Positions 1 through 4,950 of a stretch of DNA of 11,339 nt are shown piece after piece; positions within the stretch are counted from its first letter, which is position 1, and each line of letters starts with the position of its first letter. This DNA is from an uncultured Muribaculaceae bacterium (lineage in GTDB: Bacteria; Bacteroidota; Bacteroidia; Bacteroidales; Muribaculaceae), in assembly GCA_910586175.1 (NCBI GenBank), contig CAJUIJ010000017.1, forward strand, positions 12,729-24,067. The letters run 5' to 3'. Under the pieces are notes generated by a model that did no database searches, had not been told where the DNA came from, and saw nothing but the letters and a program-made list of their open reading frames with translations. The position numbers were made by a program, and so were the translations under genes.

Positions 1-99
1 GACTTTAAAGTCTTTAAGGACTTTAGGGACTTTAAAGTCTTTAAGGACTTTAGGGACTTTAAAGTCTTTAAGGACTTTAGGGTCCTTAGGGAGTTATGG
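1..99. repeat. 9-bp tandem repeat array with a 27-bp higher-order unit (cut by window edge)
   Basis: Three perfect 27-bp copies fill 1-27, 28-54 and 55-81. Each consists of three 9-mers: GACTTTAAA, GTCTTTAAG and GACTTTAGG. Degenerate units follow at 82-90 (GTCCTTAGG) and 91-99 (GAGTTATGG). Each 27-mer contains the 12-bp perfect palindrome GACTTTAAAGTC (1-12, 28-39, 55-66). The array continues beyond the left edge, so its length is unknown. It begins 17 nt past the stop codon of the minus-strand glycosyltransferase at 117-887. The unit matches the array at 2436-2508. The identical 27-mers suggest recent expansion by slippage or unequal crossover, which is inference. Its function is unknown. 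Confidence 0.95.
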
Positions 100-116
100 T
101 CTTCCGGAGCGGTTTG

Positions 117-887
117 TCACTTCCTGTACTTATTGTAGGAAATCCATGCCCAGCATATCATATTGTATATGCTTGGCAGCAGGCCTATCTTCTCCTCGTG
201 ATAGAGCACATTCCACTGTGGCTTGATCACCTTGCGTTTGTCGCCGGTGGCTGATGCCTTGCGCATACGGTAGTCAGCAAGCACTTCCTTGTTGCCATAA
301 GCCACTCCTATCTTCTTGAGCAGATGGAGCAAATATACATAGTCATCACGCATGCTGCCGAGCTTCTCGTCGAAATAGCTCTTAGGTGTCTTTGCTGTGT
401 CGATAATAGCCGTAGAGGGTGCTATGGGGTTAGTTTTCAACAGGCTCTTGTAGGTCACTTTATCAGGCACCACGAAGGGTCTCAGCAATTCCTCTTTGGT
501 TTCCTCATCAATTCGGCGATATGAAGTAAACACCAACGCAGCATCTTTCTGCTTCATGAAGTTGAGCTGTTTGGTAAGGAAGCCATCGTGCCATATATCG
601 TCTGAATCAAGAAATGCGATATAGCGGCCTTGTGCTTTCTCAAGTGCTATATTTCGAGCACCTGAAGAACCCCTGTTCTGTTTGCTTTCCACAAGAATGA
701 CACGCGGGTCGCCCCCTGCGACTTTTCTCACTTCAGCAATGCCTGCGCCACCATCGGGCGAACAGTCATCTACTATGATCATCTCCCAGTTCTGATAGTC
801 CTGGGCCATTACACTTCTTATTGCATCGCCGACAAAGGCCGCTCCCTTATACATAGGAGTGATGATGGATACCATATCATCTTTCAT
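117..887 (-). CDS. TuaG-like family 2 glycosyltransferase
   Basis: This is a predicted cytoplasmic or membrane-associated GT-A fold glycosyltransferase of 256 aa that would transfer a sugar from a nucleotide-sugar to the growing polysaccharide repeat unit. It opens with the usual GT2 first strand (VSIITPMYKG, residues 6-15). IIVDD at 37-41 binds the nucleotide, FLDSDD at 92-97 is the DxD metal site, and MRDDY at 179-183 probably carries the catalytic base. The C-terminus is hydrophobic and aromatic (about 239-252), which suggests peripheral membrane contact. The overall pattern recalls TuaG-type enzymes of teichuronic acid and capsule loci. I chose the ATG at 885-887 because it places the first beta strand at the N-terminus. 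A TTG at 945-947 would add 20 residues with no family counterpart. The gene is last in the cluster, but a terminator and a consensus promoter upstream suggest it can be transcribed alone. Donor and acceptor are not predictable. Confidence 0.9.
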   Translation of the reverse strand: MKDDMVSIITPMYKGAAFVGDAIRSVMAQDYQNWEMIIVDDCSPDGGAGIAEVRKVAGGDPRVILVESKQNRGSSGARNIALEKAQGRYIAFLDSDDIWHDGFLTKQLNFMKQKDAALVFTSYRRIDEETKEELLRPFVVPDKVTYKSLLKTNPIAPSTAIIDTAKTPKSYFDEKLGSMRDDYVYLLHLLKKIGVAYGNKEVLADYRMRKASATGDKRKVIKPQWNVLYHEEKIGLLPSIYNMICWAWISYNKYRK

Positions 888-978
888 ACGCGGTGTGATG
901 TGTTCTATTTCACGGTTAAATTGTTGCTGCGACAATCGAGAAAACAAGCTGCGAAGGCCTCATATGATGTCGCTGCAA

Positions 979-1009
979 CAAAAATAACACATTTTTGCAA
1001 ATTTTCAAA
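979..1009 (-). promoter_or_regulatory. Bacteroidota-type promoter for the distal glycosyltransferase
   Basis: Read on the minus strand, the -33 element TTTG (1006-1009) is separated by 19 nt from TATTTTTG (979-986), a perfect match to the Bacteroides -7 consensus TAnnTTTG. Transcription would start near 972, giving a leader of roughly 85 nt to the chosen ATG at 887. The promoter lies downstream of a candidate terminator for glf, so the last gene appears to form its own transcription unit. The prediction rests on motif and spacing only. Confidence 0.65.
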
Positions 1010-1040
1010 CTTTTTCAAATTATTTCAAGCCATATTATAA

Positions 1041-1077
1041 AAAATACAGGCTCCCTCTCCCGAAAAAGAAAGAGCCT
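1041..1077 (-). terminator. Candidate intrinsic terminator after glf
   Basis: On the minus strand, AGGCTC (from 1072-1077) can pair with GAGCCT (from 1048-1053) around an 18-nt loop. The stem is followed within three bases by a T-rich tract (complement of 1039-1044). The stem is only 6 bp, with some alternative CTCT/AGAG pairing, so it is modest. It lies past the glf stop and the long repeat hairpin and ahead of the next promoter, where a terminator is expected. Confidence 0.45.
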
Positions 1078-1096
1078 TTCAATGGAGTTCATTCCC

Positions 1097-1258
1097 TAAT
1101 TAGGCTAATAAGGCCAATAGGGCTAATAGGGCTAATAGGGCTAATAAGGCTAATAAGGCTAATAAGGCTAATAAGGCTAATAAGGCTTATTTGGCTTATT
1201 TGGCTTATTTGGCTTATTTGGCCTATTTGGCCTATTTGGCCTATTTGGTCTATTTGGC
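1097..1258. repeat. Bipartite 9-bp tandem array, 18 units, glf-proximal
   Basis: Eighteen contiguous 9-mers. The left half (1097-1186) has ten units: TAATTAGGC, TAATAAGGC, CAATAGGGC, TAATAGGGC twice, then TAATAAGGC five times. The right half (1187-1258) has eight: TTATTTGGC four times, CTATTTGGC twice, CTATTTGGT, CTATTTGGC. The right edge runs directly into the last two codons and stop of glf (GGCCTTATTAG at 1256-1266). The period matches the other two arrays but the unit sequence differs. The halves are mutually complementary with a 9-bp pattern of mismatches (see the inverted-repeat entry). Confidence 0.95.
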
Positions 1259-1266
1259 CTTATTAG
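1105..1266. repeat. Long imperfect inverted repeat (about 160-nt hairpin) covering the glf stop codon
   Basis: The array is symmetrical about position 1185, inside AATAAG-G-CTTATT (1179-1191). Pairing position i with 2370-i gives 6 to 7 pairs per 9-nt unit, with regular T-T and G-G oppositions. Left units of the AATAGG type (1116-1121, 1125-1130, 1134-1139) face right units of the CCTATT type, with one T-for-C change. AATAAG units face CTTATT units, with one out-of-step unit (1143-1148). The base closes with a perfect 11-bp inverted repeat: CTAATAAGGCC at 1105-1115 against GGCCTTATTAG at 1256-1266, offset by one base. The glf stop codon (1263-1265) lies in this outer stem. In the glf mRNA it would form a very long 3' structure, and as DNA it could extrude a cruciform. 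Confidence 0.8.
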
Positions 1267-2405
1267 GCCATTATTTCCTTGAAGTCTGCAAGCACCTTTG
1301 CTATCACCTTATCCATATCGAGATAGGTGTATGTGCCGAGGCGTCCACCGAAGAATACCCGGGGCTTAAGCTCTTCGGCAAGCTCACGATATTTTTCTAT
1401 CAGCTCATTATTGCGCGAATCATTCACCGGATAGTAGGGTTCCATGCCGGGTGTCCATTCTGTGCTGTATTCTCGCGAGATAACGGTGAGTGGATTGTCA
1501 TACACCGCCTGTCCGAACATCTCAAAATGCTTATGCTCTATTATGCGGGTGTAGGGCACATCGCCTGCCGTATAGTTGATCACCGCGTTGCCCTGATAGT
1601 TTGGATTTTCGAGCTTTTCTGTCTCGAAGCGCACAGTGCGCCACTGCAGGTTCCCGAGTTTGAAGTCGAAGTATTCATCTATCGGACCTGTATATATTAT
1701 ATGTTCAGCCAAGGAATCAAAGTTAGCACGGTCAGCAAGATAGTCAGTGTCGAGACGCACCTCCACACCCTCAAGAAGTGCATCAATCAGCTTATTATAA
1801 CCACCTTCGGGTATGCCTTGATAGAGATCGTTGAAGTAATTGTTATCAAACACGAGCCTCACCGGCAGGCGGCGGATAATGTAGGCCGGGAGTTCGGTGC
1901 AGGGTCTGCCCCACTGCTTTTCAGTGTAGTGCTTGATAAGGAGTTCATACACATCTCTACCAATAAGGGTGAGAGCCTGCTCCTCGAGATTGCGAGGTTC
2001 GGCTACACCATCGGCTGCCATCTTCTCCTTTGCCTCACGACGCTGCTCCTCAAGCTTAGCCTCTGCCTCTACGGGAGTTTCCACACCCCATAGCTTGCAG
2101 AATGTGTTCATATTGAACGGCAAGTTGTACATCTTGCCGTCGGGAGCCTTGGCCACCGGACAGTTGGTGTAACGGTTGAAACGCACATAACGATTCACGA
2201 ACTCCCACACTTCCTCGTTAGACGTATGGAAGATATGCGCACCATATTTGTGCACGTTTATGCCATCGATGTTCTCACAATATATGTTACCACCAGGGTG
2301 GTTCCGTTTTTCTATCACGAGGCATTTCTTGCCGGCATCGGTGGCGAGACGTGCAAATACTGCTCCGTAGAGGCCCGCTCCGACTATCAGAAAATCATAT
2401 TTCAT
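1263..2405 (-). CDS. glf: UDP-galactopyranose mutase
   Basis: This flavoenzyme interconverts UDP-galactopyranose and UDP-galactofuranose in the cytoplasm and supplies the donor for galactofuranose-containing glycans. The 380-aa length is typical of the bacterial enzyme. The N-terminal Rossmann motif VGAGLYGA (8-15) binds FAD, with the acidic residue closing strand 2 in VIEKR (30-34), then HPGGN (36-40) and HKYGAHIFHT (52-61). YTEKQWG (160-166) carries the conserved tryptophan near the substrate, with GIPEGGY (197-203) and the C-terminal FAD segment GGRLGTYTYLD (353-363). The ATG at 2403-2405 begins directly at the FAD strand. A TTG at 2424-2426 would add seven residues without support. The gene follows a galactofuranosyltransferase-like gene, which matches the expected pathway. 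Repeat arrays flank it on both sides, and its stop codon is part of the downstream hairpin. Confidence 0.97.
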   Translation of the reverse strand: MKYDFLIVGAGLYGAVFARLATDAGKKCLVIEKRNHPGGNIYCENIDGINVHKYGAHIFHTSNEEVWEFVNRYVRFNRYTNCPVAKAPDGKMYNLPFNMNTFCKLWGVETPVEAEAKLEEQRREAKEKMAADGVAEPRNLEEQALTLIGRDVYELLIKHYTEKQWGRPCTELPAYIIRRLPVRLVFDNNYFNDLYQGIPEGGYNKLIDALLEGVEVRLDTDYLADRANFDSLAEHIIYTGPIDEYFDFKLGNLQWRTVRFETEKLENPNYQGNAVINYTAGDVPYTRIIEHKHFEMFGQAVYDNPLTVISREYSTEWTPGMEPYYPVNDSRNNELIEKYRELAEELKPRVFFGGRLGTYTYLDMDKVIAKVLADFKEIMA

Positions 2406-2435
2406 ATTGCGTCTATTTGATTTCAAAATTTTAAG

Positions 2436-2508
2436 GTCTTTAAAGACTTTAAAGTCTTTAAGGTCTTTAAGGTCCTTGAGGTCTTTAAGGACTTTTTGGG
2501 TCTTTAAG
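2436..2508. repeat. Degenerate 9-bp tandem array between the GT2 gene and glf
   Basis: Eight units: GTCTTTAAA, GACTTTAAA, GTCTTTAAG twice, GTCCTTGAG, GTCTTTAAG, GACTTTTTG, one inserted G, then GTCTTTAAG (2500-2508). The unit family is the same as at 1-99, but more diverged and without the 27-bp higher-order copies. A spacer at 2509-2537 separates it from the conserved 17-nt edge at 2538-2554. TCTTTAAGG (2501-2509) and CCTTAAAGA (2540-2548) form a 9-bp inverted repeat with a 30-nt loop, placed just after the stop codon of the upstream gene. The array fills most of the 158-nt gap between the upstream stop and the glf start. I see no separate promoter for glf here. Confidence 0.92.
2440..2461. 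repeat. 22-bp perfect palindrome within the array
   Basis: Positions 2440-2461 are fully self-complementary, centred between 2450 and 2451 on GACTTTAAAGTC. Further partial pairing extends outward (2438/2463, 2436/2465, 2431-2434 with 2467-2470). It lies about 35 nt upstream of the glf start codon, so in the transcript it would form a hairpin in the glf leader. It is a by-product of adjacent GTCTTTAAA and GACTTTAAA units; a regulatory role is possible but unproven. Confidence 0.85.
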
Positions 2509-2537
2509 GGCTTGGCTTTCTCTGAGTTTAAAGTTTA

Positions 2538-2554
2538 GTCCTTAAAGAGTTATG
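2538..2554. repeat. Conserved array-edge motif, copy 2 (copy 1 at 82-98)
   Basis: GTCCTTAAAGAGTTATG here and GTCCTTAGGGAGTTATG at 82-98 agree at 15 of 17 positions. Both lie on the stop-codon side of a CTTTAA-type 9-bp array, 9 nt and 18 nt respectively from the minus-strand stop codons. In transcript orientation the motif reads CATAACTC, then YY, then TAAGGAC, and precedes the array. A shared edge suggests that the arrays are copies of one element with a defined boundary. Confidence 0.75.
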
Positions 2555-2563
2555 CTGATTGCG

Positions 2564-3523
2564 TTATTTTAGATATTGGAGATGTCGAGTGAAGTCACCA
2601 CGGAAGCCATCGCGTGTGCATGCGAGGTAATGCTTATATCCCTCCAGGTCGAATCCGCGTGTCACAAGGAAGAGCCATGTATAAGCGCCGAATATCTTGG
2701 CGGCAGCCAGCCATCGGCGGTTATTCTTGTTGATAAAAGCCCAGTTGCGTATCAGGCAAGTGAACCTGAGCTTCGAATCAACATATGGCACCTTGAAGAG
2801 CCCTCCCATCACCGGTACCACCGGTGCGCGGTTGGCCGGATGATAAAACACTGCATCAAGCACTGTCACCGGTTTGAACCCGGCCTTAAGACAACGGTAA
2901 TAATGCTCATAGTCATCACCCCATATGAAGAGGTCAGGGTTGATGTAGCCCACCTCATCTACAATCTTCTTGCTTAGCAGCGAACCGTTGAAAGGGAACA
3001 CGAAGGGGAGAATCTCACCCCAGTCGGCCATAAGCTCTGCATAAGATTCGGTCTTGCCACCTTTCTTGAGTTTTGTGGCCCAGGAGAGCTGTGAATGCTC
3101 ATCTATGTTGATACTCACAGGCATCACATAGTCATACTGATCAAGATATGCGAGTTGCTTCTCAAGACATTCAGGCGAGGGATAGCCGTCATCGTCCATC
3201 ATCCAGAAGGCGTCGAACTCATTCATGCGATGTGCAAGCTCAAGCCCTTTGTGGAAACCTCCGGCACCACCCTTATTGACCGGCATACGGTAGTATATCA
3301 CCCTCATGCCGTCGTTGACAGACTCCATCATCACCTCTGTCTGAAGCGTGGCATCAGCAATGATTCCTTCTCCGCAAAGATACTCGAAAGTGCTGTCGGT
3401 AGAAGCATTGTCTACGATTATCAACGCATCGGGACGACAAGTCTGCCCCATCACAGCGCGGGCGCAACGTGCAAGCAGCTCCCTGCGATTAAATGTCACT
3501 ATAATACTGCATATCTTTTTCAT
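2564..3523 (-). CDS. Family 2 glycosyltransferase, probable galactofuranosyltransferase (GlfT2/GlfT1-like)
   Basis: This 319-aa protein has a GT-A core: CSIIVTFNR (5-13), LIIVDNASTD (34-43), and NKGGAGGF (83-90) as in rhamnosyl- and galactofuranosyl-transferases. The metal site is an unusual triple aspartate, MMDDDG (108-113). FIWGDDYEHYYR (199-210) probably carries the catalytic base, and YHP at 227-229 supplies a histidine. The DDD, acidic base and histidine order matches mycobacterial GlfT2, known from the family. The next gene makes UDP-galactofuranose, which supports transfer of galactofuranose; this is inference. The C-terminal 255-319 region is aromatic and may contact the membrane. 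The ATG at 3521-3523 is chosen over a TTG at 3530-3532. A repeat array and its 17-nt edge begin 9 nt past the stop codon. Confidence 0.88.
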   Translation of the reverse strand: MKKICSIIVTFNRRELLARCARAVMGQTCRPDALIIVDNASTDSTFEYLCGEGIIADATLQTEVMMESVNDGMRVIYYRMPVNKGGAGGFHKGLELAHRMNEFDAFWMMDDDGYPSPECLEKQLAYLDQYDYVMPVSINIDEHSQLSWATKLKKGGKTESYAELMADWGEILPFVFPFNGSLLSKKIVDEVGYINPDLFIWGDDYEHYYRCLKAGFKPVTVLDAVFYHPANRAPVVPVMGGLFKVPYVDSKLRFTCLIRNWAFINKNNRRWLAAAKIFGAYTWLFLVTRGFDLEGYKHYLACTRDGFRGDFTRHLQYLK

Positions 3524-3575
3524 GGCATCCAAATTTAAAACAAAATTCCGGTATTGACATCTATAACACGAACTA

Positions 3576-4847
3576 CTACGTCCTTACTTGTGGTCCACGC
3601 TTGGAAGTAGTGAGGAGAGGGGGCTTTTCAGCATCCGGCAGTTTGCGACGCCGTCGTCTCCACTCCAGTTTTCCGCTGCGGCCGGAGCTGCAAATGCTTA
3701 TCACCCCAAATAGCCACATCCAGAAATTTATAGACCAAACATAGGAGTCGGAAACAAACAACTTTCCCAACAAAGCAAAGAATAGGTATATCCCCATCAC
3801 CTTATATCGCGACAGGAAAATAGAATAAAACACAAGTCCGAACACGCAGATATTGAACACAATACCTAATATCCAGCCAAACTGCAGCATTGTCTCCAAT
3901 ATGATATTGTGCGGGTAAACGCCATTAATCACCTTACGGTCACCGAAGAGTCCCGGCACTTCGAGCTCCATATGCATCAGTTGTCTCATGCCCTCATTGA
4001 AGAGGAGGTCACGCTCACCACCGCTTGTGACTGTCTTAGCCAAAAACCTTGTGATAAGTCGCGAGTTCTCAAAGATAGGAATTAGACTTAGAGAATACAT
4101 GATCTTGTCGATAAAGAGGAAGAATGCAACTCCCACAACTATCAAGACAACCACCATTACGAAACGCTTTACAAGACTTCCGGTAAAGATTTCATATGCA
4201 CACACAAACAGCGGGGTCATAAGCACAGCGTTGCGGGCACCATAAGAGAGTATCGCAACAAATAGCATAATGAATACCCCCAGCCAAATCAGTGATTTCT
4301 CACGCCGGGCAACGACATATGAGCAAAGCACAAATGGGAGTACCATGTAGCTATATGCCATGTAGCTGAAAAACTCATAGTTGGTATATATCACTGTGTC
4401 AACGGTCAGCACAGCGTCAATCGAAATCAGCAAAGCAATGATGCAATATGGACGGCAAACTTTGAAGAAGAAGTTCCAGTCTTTTATCTTGCGCACTATA
4501 CATACTCCGGCAGGCACATAAAGCATATATACCGCCAACATTCGCGAGTTCGTAAAATACAATGTCAACGATGGGTCAATCACGAAGTTGAGCACAAAGA
4601 AGATGTATATGCAGAGCAGTGTGAATACATCAGTAGAGTTAAGCTGACGGAGTGCAAAGTACCCGCATACTATTATGGCCACCCCGAGAATCGGCAACGA
4701 CATCTTGTTGCTGCCGTCGAGCTGCAACGCAGTGTAGGCATTTAGCAACTGCATAAAGAGCAGTGCCGTGAAAATCTGAAGATTAACCCAATCGGAATGC
4801 GAACAATCTTCAGGCTGCACAAAAAAGGATTTTATATATTTTATCAT
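3576..4847 (-). CDS. wzy: Wzy-like O-antigen/polysaccharide polymerase
   Basis: This is a predicted inner-membrane protein of 423 aa with about ten or more hydrophobic segments, among them about 23-40, 52-66, 75-90, 104-117, 134-147, 160-180, 187-203, 229-246, 324-345, 351-366 and 371-387. A large loop around 250-320 contains GGERD (276-280) and YPHNIILE (311-318), the signature of the O-antigen ligase/polymerase superfamily. It would join lipid-linked repeat units on the periplasmic face. WaaL-type ligase is the alternative; the position beside wzx and the glycosyltransferases favours Wzy. The C-terminal tail (388-423) is very basic, with a run of five arginines at 397-401, and probably faces the cytoplasm. 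The start ATG at 4845-4847 gives MIKYIKSFF. The gene is 103 nt after wecB, with a hairpin in the gap. Confidence 0.85.
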   Translation of the reverse strand: MIKYIKSFFVQPEDCSHSDWVNLQIFTALLFMQLLNAYTALQLDGSNKMSLPILGVAIIVCGYFALRQLNSTDVFTLLCIYIFFVLNFVIDPSLTLYFTNSRMLAVYMLYVPAGVCIVRKIKDWNFFFKVCRPYCIIALLISIDAVLTVDTVIYTNYEFFSYMAYSYMVLPFVLCSYVVARREKSLIWLGVFIMLFVAILSYGARNAVLMTPLFVCAYEIFTGSLVKRFVMVVVLIVVGVAFFLFIDKIMYSLSLIPIFENSRLITRFLAKTVTSGGERDLLFNEGMRQLMHMELEVPGLFGDRKVINGVYPHNIILETMLQFGWILGIVFNICVFGLVFYSIFLSRYKVMGIYLFFALLGKLFVSDSYVWSINFWMWLFGVISICSSGRSGKLEWRRRRRKLPDAEKPPLLTTSKRGPQVRT

Positions 4848-4891
4848 CGTGGCCTATACGCGATTTAGAGTCCGTCTCATATATACATCAT

Positions 4892-4924
4892 GGGCAAGGA
4901 GCAATCGTGGAGATTGCCCTGCCC
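4892..4924. other. Hairpin in the wecB-wzy gap
   Basis: GGGCA (4892-4896) pairs with TGCCC (4920-4924), and GCAATC (4901-4906) pairs with GATTGC (4912-4917). Additional GG-CC pairing is possible between them, and the loop is 5 nt. It is a compact, GC-rich stem. Neither strand shows a T-run after it, so it is not a classical intrinsic terminator. It lies 45-77 nt upstream of the wzy start in an otherwise tight operon and may act as an mRNA processing, stability or attenuation element. Confidence 0.55.
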
Positions 4925-4950
4925 ACTTACTTAACGGTAAATTATTATAA

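Larger units (their letters stand above)
888..1262. other. 375-nt intergenic region between glf and the distal glycosyltransferase
   Basis: No credible gene lies here. In the direction of minus-strand transcription the region holds the glf-proximal 9-bp repeat hairpin (1097-1266, reaching into glf), a candidate terminator (1048-1077 plus a T-rich tail), an AT-rich promoter zone (979-1009), and about 85 nt of leader before the ATG at 887. Open frames reading AYL-type repeats are translations of the 9-bp repeat and are not regarded as genes. Confidence 0.8.

Noticed and set aside
1..99. Insertion-sequence end or transposon terminal repeats
   Set aside because: No transposase gene, no matching outer ends and no target duplication are visible. 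The structure is a simple tandem array.
888..947. Start of the distal glycosyltransferase at the TTG at 945-947
   Set aside because: The extra 20 residues precede the normal GT2 N-terminus and have no family counterpart. An ATG at 885-887 is available. It is not fully excluded, because the predicted transcription start near 972 would permit it.
1097..1258. CRISPR array
   Set aside because: The units are 9 bp and contiguous with no unique spacers, and there are no cas genes.
1191..2093. Plus-strand open frame starting with an AYL tripeptide repeat
   Set aside because: It is antisense to glf, and its N-terminus is only the 9-bp repeat translated. The downstream part has no family pattern, and glf is unambiguous on the other strand.
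3530..3537. TAAATTTG (-7-like) box on the minus strand just before the galactofuranosyltransferase-like gene
   Set aside because: It lies only 6 nt from the ATG and has no TTTG at the right distance. It would give a leaderless mRNA, so it is probably a chance match in AT-rich sequence.
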